From contig ML977001.1 of assembly GCA_010015675.1 (NCBI GenBank), positions 579,674 through 643,673 on the forward strand: a stretch of 64,000 nucleotides of DNA, read 5' to 3'. The notes beneath the pieces are model-generated. The model made no database searches and was not told where the DNA came from. It worked only from the letters and a program-made list of their open reading frames with translations. The stretch's first letter is position 1. The number at the start of each line of letters is the position of its first letter. A program made the translations under genes and the position numbers. The DNA is from Byssothecium circinans (taxonomy: Eukaryota; Ascomycota; Dothideomycetes; Pleosporales; Massarinaceae). This document shows, piece after piece, positions 21,601 to 32,273 of the stretch.

Positions 21601-24118
21601 AACCCGCAGAGTTGCGCGACCCGCGAGAATACCGTTTCGATTCAGTGGGAAAGATGATGGCAGTGCCGCCTACAACGGGCTCTTCTGGGTCTGCGTCCAG
21701 CGCGCGAATGCTCATACCAGGTACCGTCTTTTTGGGTGTTTGGCTGTTCTGCGCGGGAACAACATCCTCTGCACTTGGTCTCCTCCCTCCACTGACAGCA
21801 GAATCGCTGAGGACGGCATCACTGAGTAACCTTGCTAGATAAACCTCCGTGGCCTCTTTGGATCCCCAGTCTTGGTACTGGGCAATGACTGGGGACACGC
21901 TCTGCACTTGCTCTCGCGAGTTTTGAGCCATGTCTGGCGTAATGATGTCCGCCGTATGGTACATATCCAATACACTCTCAACAACCCTCCAGGCCTCGCT
22001 GTCTAGAGTGAATGACCCAGCATTTGGCGCCTTGGATTGGCCTCGAGACCAGTTCGGCTGGTCAGGCAGGCGGTATCGGCCCACCATACTCGCCGAGTCC
22101 TCCGGCCTCAACGTCTCACGGTGTGAAAACGGATCAATGGGAGAGTCATCTTCTTCTAGATATGATATGGTTCCAGTATCATCCAAATGCTCGGCGCGCC
22201 ATTTCTGGGATCCTATACTTAGCCGCGGTGCATGCTGAGTGCGCTTCGGCGTCGCATCCCATGGTTCGTTCGCGGGCCCATCTGTCCCTAACATAATTGG
22301 TATCGACTCCCGAGATCCAAGTTCTGATGGATATTCCTGGAGGTCACTGGCGCTGATTATTCGTGATATCCGCTTTTGATTTGCGGGCTGAAAGGTACGT
22401 GCTTGTAAAAGTTCGGCTTGCGGAGAGGGCCGTGGTGATGACGACTGCGACTGCGAGGCCTGCGCCTCGAACTGCGTTAACTTTGTGGGGGGCGTGTTCT
22501 GCATAAGGGGCGGGGTCATCAAGAAACTTCCTGGCATACCCAGAACAGGCGATTCTTCATATTCGAAGCTCGTCGCTGTAGACAAAGACCGTTCGGCTGG
22601 CGAAACCTGCAATGGATCTGTTGCAAGAGTCAGAGAGGGCGGTTGCCCAGGCTGAGCGTCCAAGTCTTGGCCGTTGACCATCAATTCGGGCTTCGGTGAT
22701 TTCGGAGCCGTTGCATGACTGCGCTCTGGAGAAGCATCAATAAGCTTCACAGACAACTTGCTGTCCACTGGCGCAGTATCGCTTGTCTGTGATTGATAGG
22801 GCGTCGTAGGGGGTTTCTCAATCTTCTCAGCCTTTTCATTGCTAAGTGCGTCGCCAAAATAGTCTGGTACGAATTCGGGATCAGCAGGACGAGATGCCGC
22901 TCCAGGAGACTCTTGCACGAGTTGTCGTTCCCGCGAATTGCGCAAACGGGGCGACGTTGGCGGGGGTACGGCAGTGATGACGGCTGACACGCTGGGACCA
23001 CTGCTGGCATCTTGCGGCTTTCCGCGTTCACGATAACCGCGGTACGATCCTACCGGAAGTGTTGGTTGAGATGAAGAACTTGACTTGGACGTCGCTCCCG
23101 CCGTTCGGCCCACAGGCACTCTTGCTAGTCTCGTCGGTGACCTCCTGCTGTATTGGACGGGCCGTGATCCGTTGAATCTTGACGATTTTGTGGAAGAACT
23201 TGAATTCGAAGAAGCACTCATCCGTCGTGAGAGCACCGGTATTCGAGATGGTGGGGATGGTCTTCGAGCCGACGAGGGTTGAGTAGCCCCTGCATTTTGG
23301 ACCACCATGTCACTGGCCGACCGCTGGTGGTTTGCTAAAAGCGGTCGTGGGTTAGACGGGGAAACGTCTGGTAGCGACTGCGCGTCATCCGTCACCAATT
23401 TGATGGTTGACTGCTCGACTGGTGGAGCACTGGCGGAATTCGAATCGCGCGATGGCACCTCCTCAATGTTGAGAATCCCAAAACCTGGTGTTGAAGCGTT
23501 GTGTTCGCCCACTACTTCGCCAAAGAACGGCTGCCTCCCTGCTGCCCGCGGGGGTGAAGTTAGCTTCTTCTTGGAGGACGACGGCGTGGTCTGTGGACCA
23601 AGGCTGGAGCGAATGCCATTCGAGCGTCGAGTGGTTGACGGCGACGGAGGTGCAGGTTGGGGCCGCTCTCTTGCTTTTAGATGGTTGAATTTGTATCCAC
23701 CGTACGAAGGTGCTTCCGTCCGAGCGGGTCGACTCCGCGTGCTCAGTGGCGATGACTCGGCTGAGGACGGCTGGTTGAATTTCTGCGCAAGGCTCCTCAC
23801 GGTAGGTCGGTTCACAGGCATTTGCGGTGTTGACCGCGGTGTAGAGGCCGTCGAAGTCACTGAGCCGGAGACTGATCGGACTGAGGGTTTTGCGGTGGAG
23901 CGCGCTGCTCCATTCGGCGTCTGTTGGCGCTGGCGTGTGGTTGCCATATCGGCTGAGGGGTCGGTCGTATGCGAATGCGTAGGCGTCGACTTGTAGAAGT
24001 CGTCAGGGGAGCGTTCAGCAACTTCGTCCGAGGCACCGTCGAGCTGTGCTAAGGCGGTGGATTGTACCCAGCTGGCGACGCTGGGATGGTATGCGAAGTT
24101 CTGCACAGATTCCGCCAT
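18685..24118 (-). CDS. RhoGEF (DH) - BAR - SH3 protein, Tuba/Gef1-like
   Basis: Exon 1 is 24118-20231 and exon 2 is 20181-18685, with a 49-bp phase-0 intron, giving 1794 residues. Residues 1-950 are Ser/Pro/Arg-rich and disordered, with short basic and PxxP stretches. The DH domain spans ~956-1165: YRVIEELTKTEHTFCVDMM (CR1) and SLLVKPVQRMLKYPILLDDL (CR3). A BAR domain follows, ~1180-1480, crossing the intron (FGNTIVKALKKSDKTKYLQD, then YAKYKQALERKDKIDPKLEE). After a second disordered linker an SH3 domain ends the protein (GEIFDVIGMKGELWLARNQ, VGWIWEKHF). No PH domain is seen; DH-BAR is the arrangement of S. pombe Gef1 and animal Tuba, which activate Cdc42 at curved membranes. The frame extends upstream to 24214 only through a TTG codon, so the ATG at 24118 (GACATGG) is chosen. 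Confidence 0.9.
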
Positions 24119-25270
24119 GTCGACCCCTACCACACCATGTTCCCAACTGCAGTTTGCGAAGCGACAGTACGAATCAGGGTGATGAGCGACCGTCGACGGT
24201 AAAAGGTAGGCCAATCAGCCTATGGCGTGAAGAGGGCTAGGAGAGCTTGAGCATACTCAAATCGAGGCGGCAAGGGTAGCAGGAGACAACTCACACCGTG
24301 GAACACTTCACTCGAGTGGCGGACGGACCAATAACGTGGGGAATCGTATGGTGGCCCAAGTTCGTCGACCCGACGTGTGTTTCAGGCTGAAGTCTTCACG
24401 GGACGGGATGGCGAGTGTGTGCGTAGCGCCAGCTAGAAGGCGGCCCAGGGCGTCTATAGAAGAGGCGGGGGATGCTCTGGCGGCGATGGGAGGGAAACAC
24501 GGCGGCGGACGCGGCGTGGGGAGGAGAGGCACAGTGAGGTGTGAGTGCGTGGGCTGGGCTGGTGATCTGCGGGAGCACGGGAGGGTGAACGAGAGCCCAC
24601 TGTTGCGGTGCATCGGCCAAGCTCTCTCGACCGTTGCTACCGAACCTCCCCCGGCTCGATTGGCGGGGACCAGCTTTCTGGAAGCTAGACACGATAGTGC
24701 GGTCGAGTGTTTTGGCTCTTGGGAATTGCTGAGAGATGGGCACTCGCCGAACACTGGCAATTCACTTCATTTCAGGGCCATGTAGCACAGTGGTGAAAAA
24801 GACGCGTTCAGTGACAGCTCTCGCATGCATCTCCTACTTCCCGCATCCCCCCACCGAAACTTTGATGATGAACCTGGATTTGTTGTGTGGATGATGCGCA
24901 GGTCCAATCCCTGATAGTTTGGCAGCTCAGCCACGGCCGGCCGTTGATTCGACCCCAGAGCGTGAGCGACTGCACCGCAAATTCAATGCCCCTTATCCAG
25001 ACTGTATTGTGCACCCAAGCAGCAGGCTTGAGACGTTAAAATTGCTGTGTCACACTTCTGTGCCGGGTAGAGATGAGCACCCAGGTGCCGTATCTGATGA
25101 GATTATTGAAGGAATCTCACATCCCTGGCATGCGGGCAGAAGCACACAACATCGTACCTACAGCACGGCCCGCAAATACCCCCAATATTGCTCAACGCCA
25201 CGCCCTTCGGCCTCTCTAACTGTAACTGCAACTGTCGCCATGAAAATGCAAAATCGATGAACGATCCAGC
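24119..25270. promoter_or_regulatory. Divergent upstream region DH-BAR / TERT, 1.15 kb
   Basis: This holds both promoters. Overlapping frames of ~150 codons on both strands (24308-24785) come from GC-rich sequence lacking stops and show no domain. Nothing recognisable as an RNA gene or repeat. Confidence 0.4.
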
Positions 25271-28200
25271 ATGAAGAGGAAGCGCGGCATCCACGTCGGC
25301 GGCGGACCCCCCAAGCGGCCCCGAGATGCCGTCAACCAATCTCCCGCCGCCACAACTCCAGGTATTGAGCATCCCGTGCTGAGTCGCCTCTATCCAGAAG
25401 TCGTGTCGTTGCGCCACTATCTGCTGTCACGGCTGCCACTGTCTTCGAAAATCAGGCGACGCAAATTGGCTCAAGTGGGCCTCTTCCACCAGCACGACCA
25501 AGATGCCAACGCGACGCGTGCCTTGGATATAGAGCTCGGCACGCTGCTCGACTCAATTGTAATCGGTGTGGTCTCCCAACACGTCACTGATGCAGACGGT
25601 GAGGCAGCCGCGAAGGAGCGCGAGCACGACCTAGAGAACTTCTCCCAGCAGCTCTCGATAGGTACCACTGGCGGCACCTTCAAGCCAGGCTATTTCCTAC
25701 AGTCCGAGGTGAGCGATTTGTTGAGCGTCTTGGTGCCATCTTTTAAACATCATGTAGCTCAAGCCCGATTTCAATTGCTAAAAGTAGACAGATTGTGGAC
25801 TTTGTAGTCTGGCGCCTGTTCAGAAGATGCAGTTCGCACAAGCCATCCCATTTGCTTTGCCATGGCTTCCAGCGTTCCGGAGTTCAAGATGCCCGCGGCC
25901 CTCAGAGAACAGCTCATGCGATGCCTGGATTGTTCTCCTACTACAGAAATTCGTGTGTTGAGACGCTGAAGAAGCCGGTATGGTGTCGCCTGCATGCTCT
26001 TCTTGGCAAAGGCGGCGATGCCATCATGATGGACATGCTCACCGATTGTGGCATTTTTGCACCCGTAGAAAGCGGCTGTGGAAACTTCTATCAATTGAGC
26101 GGATTGCCTCTTTCCGAGTTGAAGCCTGAACCTGTGCCCGAACTTGCGCCCAAAAATAAAACTGTCAAAAATCTTACAGCTGAAGAGATACGGACACCGA
26201 ACGCAATTACCTTTGTGCGGAATCGCATGCTGTATGCGCGCGCAGCTCTCAATGCGAAAGGCGGCGTCCGCTTTGGGATGCGGCATATTCGTGAGTAGAA
26301 GCAGTAACCGGCGAAGAGTACAACTAACTCAGTCAGACGTGTTGAACCGATTCCCTAATCTTGACGACCAGCAGCAGACTGTGCACATTCTGCGGCACAT
26401 CTTCCCTCGCCAGTATGGCCTTCACAACGTCTTCACTTCCAAAGTGGACAGGCGAGAAACGGCTATGGCCTTCAAAGACTACACGCTGCGAGAAAAGGAG
26501 ATACACCAAAACATGTGCCGGGAACTTGCTGGAAAATCAAATGACGATGCACATGTTCTCAAGTGGAAGTCACGTATCCCAAAGAGGCTTCGAGGAGACA
26601 CCGTCGCACTGGTGGAGAAGATGCGTAAGCTCAACAAAAGATGCTCGTACATGGAGCTACTTCGCTACTATTGTCCCATTGAAGTAACCCTCACGATGTT
26701 GTTGATTGGTACGAGCAAAACTGATATTCTTTAGGGTGTCAATTTATCCTCGAGGCCGGAATGGAGAAAAAGCGCGCTTCAACCGACAGCAAACGGTCTC
26801 TCTAATGCAGCCCCAGTTGGCAGCGATAAGAAGATGGTCTCTACCAAGCCCAAGAATCGATCGGTCGAAAAAACCTGTTTCACGGATATGGCATGTCCCA
26901 CGACCCATGTATCGGCATTTTGTCGAGCTGTGATAACCAAAGTGATACCGCATGGGTTCTGGGGCAGCGAGCACAACAGGTGCATAATCATGTACTGGAT
27001 TGATCAATTTCTTTGCCTTCGCAGGTTTGAAAGCTTGACCCTGCACCAGGTCACGCAGAAGCTCCAGGTAGGATCTGTGCCTGGCATGTTTGTGCGTTGA
27101 CTTGTTTACACTCTTGCAGATTTCGAGTTTAGCCTGGCTCCGGCAGCCTGGTCAGGACACCACCACAAAGATGGCCAAATCCGACTTCGTCAAACGTCAG
27201 GAGATCTTGCTGGAATTCCTGTACTGGCTCTTTGACTCGTTTCTGGTACCTCTGATCCGCTCAAATTTCCACGTCACGGAGTCCAATGTTCATCGGAATC
27301 GCCTTTTTTTCTTTCGCCATGATGTCTGGAAAATGCTTGCAGAGCCGTCGATGTCGAACCTGCGGCTTGATGTTTTCGAAGAGATGCCTACTGAACGAGC
27401 CACGAGATTGCTATCTGTTCGGTCACTGGGGTTCAGCAAGATTCGACTGCTTCCCAAGCGTTCAGGAGTGCGATTGATTACGAACCTCAAGAGGAGACAG
27501 CCGGTCGTACGGAACGGCTCAACTATGCTCGGTCGCAGCATCAACTCTGTCATGACCTCGGCTTTTAACATCATAACATACGAGAAGTCACTCCAGCCCG
27601 AGAAATTTGGAAGCTCGCTTTTCTCGGTCAGCGACATGAGTCCAAGACTGTCTGCTTTCAAGCGGTCTTTGCATGAGCAAGGTCTTTCAGACTGTCCGCT
27701 CTACTTTGCGAAAGTCGACGTGCAGTCATGTTTCGATACCATCCCTCAGAAGCGCCTTTTGACTATGGTCGAGAGCCTTCTGTCCATGCAAGAGTACCAG
27801 ACGGGCAAGCACGTGGAGATCAGCCCTCTGGGCGAGCTACAGCGACTAGAGGGACGGTACGTGAATCCACTGCCGCTCAAGCGCTATGTTGCGCACGGAG
27901 GCCCTACGAATGCTGTTGGTGCTTTCGACCGCCTGGTTCAGGATAAGTATGTCGGGACCAAGGCGAATACCATTTTCGTCCACACTGGTGCACAAAATTT
28001 TGAAACCAAGGAGGATTTAATGCAACTCCTCCGTGAGCACGTGGAGCGCAACCTAGTCAAGATCGGAAAGAGATTCTACCGCCAGAAGACGGGGATTCCG
28101 CAGGGCTCGGTTCTCTCGACCATCCTTTGCAATTTCTTCTATGCCGAGCTTGAGCGGGACGTTTTAAGCTTTGCACTTGGAAGCGACAGCCTCTTGCTTC

Positions 28201-29264
28201 GGTTGCTTGATGACTTTTGCTTGATCACCACTAGTCGCGACCATGCCGAGCGGTTTGTACGGGTAATGCATCGCGGGCACGCAGAGTATGGAGTTGTAGT
28301 CCGGCCTTCAAAGTCATTAACCAATTTCGACGTCGCTACCGCAGATGGTTGCCGTATACCGAGATGCGCTTCGGGAATGAGATTTCCTTACTGCGGCGTT
28401 TTGATCGATATGCGCACCCTGGAAGTCAGCAAGCCTGCACAGCGCGCGGAACTGACTAGTAAGTCTGACCTTGGAATTCTTTTTTGGTGAAATGGACTGA
28501 CTTTGTAGATATTTCCGACACTTTGACAGTCGATTTGGGCAAGGTTCCTGGCCAGACCTTCCACCGGAAAGCGCTCAAGTACGTATCCGGCCTGATTCGA
28601 CGCAGGAAAAAGAAAACCAAGCATGCTGCAGACGACTAACTTGGAACAGTGCGTTCAAAATCCAGTTACAGGCCATGTTCATTGACACGTCGTTCAACAG
28701 CCTGCCAACTGTGCTGGCCAATTTGTATCAAAGCTTCCACGAAGCGGCGGTGAGGGCTTTTGAATATGCTCGTAGCATGGCCAAAACAAGGCCGATACAC
28801 TCAAGTCTGCTGATTAGTACGTGGCCCCCAATGTGTAATAGTATTTGCATCAGTATCTGCACTGCACCGTCGATCGCGTACTCTAATCCTACCGGGAATC
28901 ACTGGCTGGAAAACTAACTTGTGATCACCACAGATACGGTTGATAGTATCATCGCGCTCGCGTTCGTGATGTTGCAGCGAAGGACGCGCAGTAGGGCGTC
29001 CCAAAATGCGGAGCAGGTTCGGAGCCTCATCACACGGAGACAAATTCAGTGGTAAGGATGGCTTGATTGGCTGTCTCATGGACGCCGGCGCTGATGTTCC
29101 ATGTTAGGCTGGCCTGCAAGGCCTTCGATGCTGTGTTTCAGCAGCGACAGACGCAGCACCAAGCGCTTTTAGCGTGGCTTCGGAGCTCACTGGCGGCCGT
29201 CCGCTTGTCAAAGTCTGCCGAAAGATGCATGCTGGAGCGCGCCATCGCTTGGCAGGCAGTGTGA
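25271..29264 (+). CDS. TERT: Telomerase reverse transcriptase (TERT), complete
   Basis: Nine exons join without a stop to 1155 residues: 25271-25708, 25792-26290, 26337-26683, 26735-27067, 27120-28458, 28509-28578, 28650-28816, 28934-29051, 29108-29264. The N-terminal TEN-like start is HPVLSRLYPEVVSLRHYLLS; the RNA-binding part holds HALLGKGGDAIMMDMLTDCG (~215-235) and HVLNRFPNLDDQQQTVHILR (from 313). The T motif is FFFRHDVWKML (~602). RT motifs: 1 IRLLPKRSGVRLITNL; A YFAKVDVQSCFDTIPQ (Asp739, Asp745); B' TGIPQGSVLSTILCNFFYAE (~863); C LLRLLDDFCLITT (Asp903, Asp904); D VVVRPSKSLTNF; E RFPYCGVLID. All three catalytic aspartates are present, so the enzyme should be active. It extends chromosome ends using a separate RNA template. 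The C-terminal extension is spread over four short exons. Confidence 0.97.
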
Positions 29265-29798
29265 TCATGGGGAGCGGCCCGGAGGTCGTGAGGATGTTCA
29301 AGTGCAATCATGATGGTTGGTGAACTTGTTTGCCCATAAACTTTCGATATATTGAAAGTAGATCGCGATGTCCTGCACTGGCCGGGATAGCATGGCTTGC
29401 TATACAGTAGTTGAAGAGATAGCGGAACCTCACCAACTTCATTGGCTTGTCCCCCGTATATCAACGTCTCTGTGATGTCAACGCCGTTGAGCGGGCGGGT
29501 ACCAGCCACAGCAGCCATCTGGTTTCACTCTCGAGACGCCGCTGCCCCCTTCATCAAGTCCGCACCTTCCTAGCGGTACCTAAGAACACCTGCTCATGCC
29601 CCTCATTAAAATAACGCGTCCTGATCGCATCTTGCACAACTCATCAAGTAATCACTCCTCATCAATCGCAATTCGTGCCTTACTGCCTACCGTCACCGCT
29701 CCCCGCTAGAATCCGTGCTTAGCAGGGGGGATGCTCGCCCTCCAGTCAGGGGCTTAGCTCATTTACTTGCCCGAAATTGCGTCTCCCCAACCGTCGAC
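29265..29798. other. Intergenic region TERT / TBC protein
   Basis: This is the 3' region of TERT and the promoter of the TBC gene. A frame on the minus strand overlaps the last TERT exon (29138-29518), without recognisable content. The TBC frame stays open up to a GTG at 29715 but has no ATG before 29799. Confidence 0.4.
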
Positions 29799-32273
29799 AT
29801 GCCTACGGCGCTCTTCGCACTTCAACACCACACCTTCCGCCCTGAGCACGGCGACGACTGCGACGTGCACTATATTCATCACTCGAAGAGCTTATACATT
29901 ATTTCAGAGAATGAATATGTCCACTCACTGATCCCCGAAGAGCGCGTCGCCTGCGCCCAACTGAAAGCTCCACCGCCTCATCCATCACCGCTCCGAGTCC
30001 CCCCACCACAAACAACACCCCCTACGTCCCGACGAGTACCACGGCCACTCATGGCGACCCTCTCGTACATGCCCAATGCCAGCCTGGCGCTGGGAGGCGG
30101 TCCCGACAGCCCGCCCGACCTCACCAACTCCAAGTCCTCCAAGTCGTCTAGCTTCCATTCCGGAGCCATGTCAGAAATCATGGGGCCTGGCGATCTCTCC
30201 CACTTTGAAGACATCAACCTCGACGACATCCAGGGCCCGAATGTCTTCCCAGTGCCCTTGTCGCCGAACCATCGCGTCCTCTTCGAAGGCTCTCGCCCGT
30301 CTACCGTTAGCAGGACCAGTGCACCGCATGCGGCTCAGCACTCATTCCGAGACCTCACCGGTGCAAAGAAGCCTCGACACTTAAGCTTGGCAAGCAACTC
30401 CGCGAGGCCACACCTGCACGCACCGGGCAAGATGAGAAGGGGGTTCACCTCGCCCTCGGCTCCCACACTTGCAAACACCCCTAGTCTCGCAGCTACCGGC
30501 CGCCGCTCTAGATCTCCCTCGCCCGCACAATCGCAGAAGTCTTTTACGTCCTTACCACGAACACTGTCGCGGAAGAGCTCCCACAACCTCGAAGTCTCGG
30601 CGTCGACCTCGATGAGCAATAGGAAGCAGTCATGGCAACAAAGTGCACGCAAATCAGCAAAGGAGCGGGAAGCGGAATGTGACGATGAAGACGATGAGCT
30701 CCCTGAGGATGCAATTATCTGGAACGTGCCAATCTCGCCCCGTCCGATGCAGGAGCGGTCACCGGCTGCATCCTCCTGTGGAAGCCCACCCCAAACCTCA
30801 CCAAGCCCTGCAGTGAGCCGGCCAGCATCTGTGAGGGGAAAGTCTCCTGCGAAGAGTTCGCCTGCTCTCTCCGAGCGACGCATGTCTCCGCCCGCGCCAA
30901 TCTCTGAAGACAAGGAGAGCCTTCCCTTGGAACAAGGTCTTGTCCGCCAGCGCACGCAAACGTGGGAGAACACATACACAACTCTAGATGCTGATGCAAA
31001 GAAGCTCACGGAAGCTCTGGAGGAGTATCAAACCGCGATTGAGCTACAGCAGGAAATCAAGCGGCAGCAGCCTCTGTCTCGCTCTTCCTCCGTGGACGAG
31101 CCGAAGCGCAAGGCGGTCTCGCTCCCCCCAATCCGCAAGAGCGATCCCCTCATCGACCCCTTCCAGCCTTCCATGGAGAAGACCAAATATCTGTCACGCA
31201 CACGACCTTCTTGGCTGCCCCCGAAAGACCCCAAAGAGGAGAAGAAGCACCTGAAGGAATACCAGCGGATGCTGGCGCGGATTGAGGAAGCTGGTGAGTA
31301 TTCACATACTTTGTCCTTCGAGTTGCTACTAATAATTGCAGAACGCCTTGAGGCGGAGCGTCAAGAGAAAGAAGCCGAATCCCGCGAGAAGGCCGAACGT
31401 ATTAAAGCCGAATACTGGTCCACCCTACTCCTCCCCAACTGGGAATCCGAGATGTCGAATCCCGAGCTCAAAGGCTCACATAGGAAGATGTGGTGGAACG
31501 GAATCCCGCCGAAGCTACGAGGTGCCGTTTGGAAGAGGGCGGTGGGCAACGATCTTGAAGTCACTGAGTCTACCTACAAGGTGGCGCTTGAGAAGGCGCA
31601 ATCGCAAATCAAGGAGCAGGAGGAGGCAGCCCTTGACGGCCGCTACATGCAAATCGTGGAGAACACGAAGAGCGTCTTTACCGAGCTCAAGATGTTCGCC
31701 CCACAGACAGAGGAGGCTCCGGAGCAGCCGCTTCACCGGGAGCTTGTCAACATTTGCATCGCCTACAGCTCGTATCGCCCAGATGTCGACACCACAATCG
31801 GCATCCACCATATCGCAGCGCTTTTCTTGCTCAACATGAGTGCAGCTGACTCTTTCATCACGATTTCGAACATGCTTAATAGGCCGCTCCCTCTTTCCTT
31901 CCTCGTCCGTGACCAAACCGCCATGACCGCCGCGTACGACACCACACTTCATGCCCTTTCGAAGAAAACGTCCTCTTTCGCCTCTCGCCTCACCAGCCTC
32001 CGCGTGGAGCCCCGCGATTTCCTCCTCCCTATGTACAGCTCGCTGTTCTGCGACCGTCTCTCGATCGAGCATACCGCAAGGGTCATGGATGTCTACGCCA
32101 TCGAAGGAGACAAGATCCCGCCGCGAGTTGCAGTCGGCATCATGAGCATACTTGAGGGCGCATGTATGAATGGCGAAGCCAACGATGTTGCCAAAGTATT
32201 GAGGGAGAACACGATCAAGGAGTCTCCGGATGAGTTCATGGGCAAGGTGTACGAGGCGGGCAAGAGCTCTTAA
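29799..32273 (+). CDS. TBC-domain protein (TBC1D12/14-like) lacking catalytic fingers
   Basis: Exon 1 is 29799-31293 and exon 2 is 31342-32273, giving 808 residues. The ~500-residue N-terminal region is disordered and Ser/Pro-rich. A coiled segment (ERLEAERQEKEAESREKAER) spans the splice site, then comes the TBC domain (~555-790). Landmarks are PPKLRGAVWKRAVGN (motif A, Arg and Trp kept), YSSYRPDV, IAALFLLNMSAADSFI, NMLNRPLPLSF, and FLLPMYSSLFCDRLSIEHTA. The sequence and spacing recall TBC1D12/TBC1D14. Motif B, usually IxxDxxR, reads IVENTKS; motif C, usually YxQ, reads TTI. Both the arginine and glutamine fingers needed for Rab GTP hydrolysis are therefore absent. A regulatory or Rab-binding role without GAP activity is inferred. 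The 48-bp intron has no stop and is a multiple of three, but it has GTGAGT, CTAAT and TTGCAG signals. A later ATG at 30051 is an alternative start. Confidence 0.85.
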   Translation: MPTALFALQHHTFRPEHGDDCDVHYIHHSKSLYIISENEYVHSLIPEERVACAQLKAPPPHPSPLRVPPPQTTPPTSRRVPRPLMATLSYMPNASLALGGGPDSPPDLTNSKSSKSSSFHSGAMSEIMGPGDLSHFEDINLDDIQGPNVFPVPLSPNHRVLFEGSRPSTVSRTSAPHAAQHSFRDLTGAKKPRHLSLASNSARPHLHAPGKMRRGFTSPSAPTLANTPSLAATGRRSRSPSPAQSQKSFTSLPRTLSRKSSHNLEVSASTSMSNRKQSWQQSARKSAKEREAECDDEDDELPEDAIIWNVPISPRPMQERSPAASSCGSPPQTSPSPAVSRPASVRGKSPAKSSPALSERRMSPPAPISEDKESLPLEQGLVRQRTQTWENTYTTLDADAKKLTEALEEYQTAIELQQEIKRQQPLSRSSSVDEPKRKAVSLPPIRKSDPLIDPFQPSMEKTKYLSRTRPSWLPPKDPKEEKKHLKEYQRMLARIEEAGEYSHTLSFELLLIIAERLEAERQEKEAESREKAERIKAEYWSTLLLPNWESEMSNPELKGSHRKMWWNGIPPKLRGAVWKRAVGNDLEVTESTYKVALEKAQSQIKEQEEAALDGRYMQIVENTKSVFTELKMFAPQTEEAPEQPLHRELVNICIAYSSYRPDVDTTIGIHHIAALFLLNMSAADSFITISNMLNRPLPLSFLVRDQTAMTAAYDTTLHALSKKTSSFASRLTSLRVEPRDFLLPMYSSLFCDRLSIEHTARVMDVYAIEGDKIPPRVAVGIMSILEGACMNGEANDVAKVLRENTIKESPDEFMGKVYEAGKSS

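Noticed and set aside
23307..23996. 229-codon plus-strand frame inside the DH-BAR gene
   Set aside because: It is antisense to the low-complexity N-terminal coding region; composition explains the lack of stops.
24119..24214. Upstream extension of the DH-BAR protein
   Set aside because: The extended frame begins with TTG, not ATG; the ATG at 24118 has a good context.
24308..24785. Overlapping 115-150 codon frames on both strands
   Set aside because: All lie in GC-rich sequence between divergent promoters, with no domain and no splice support.
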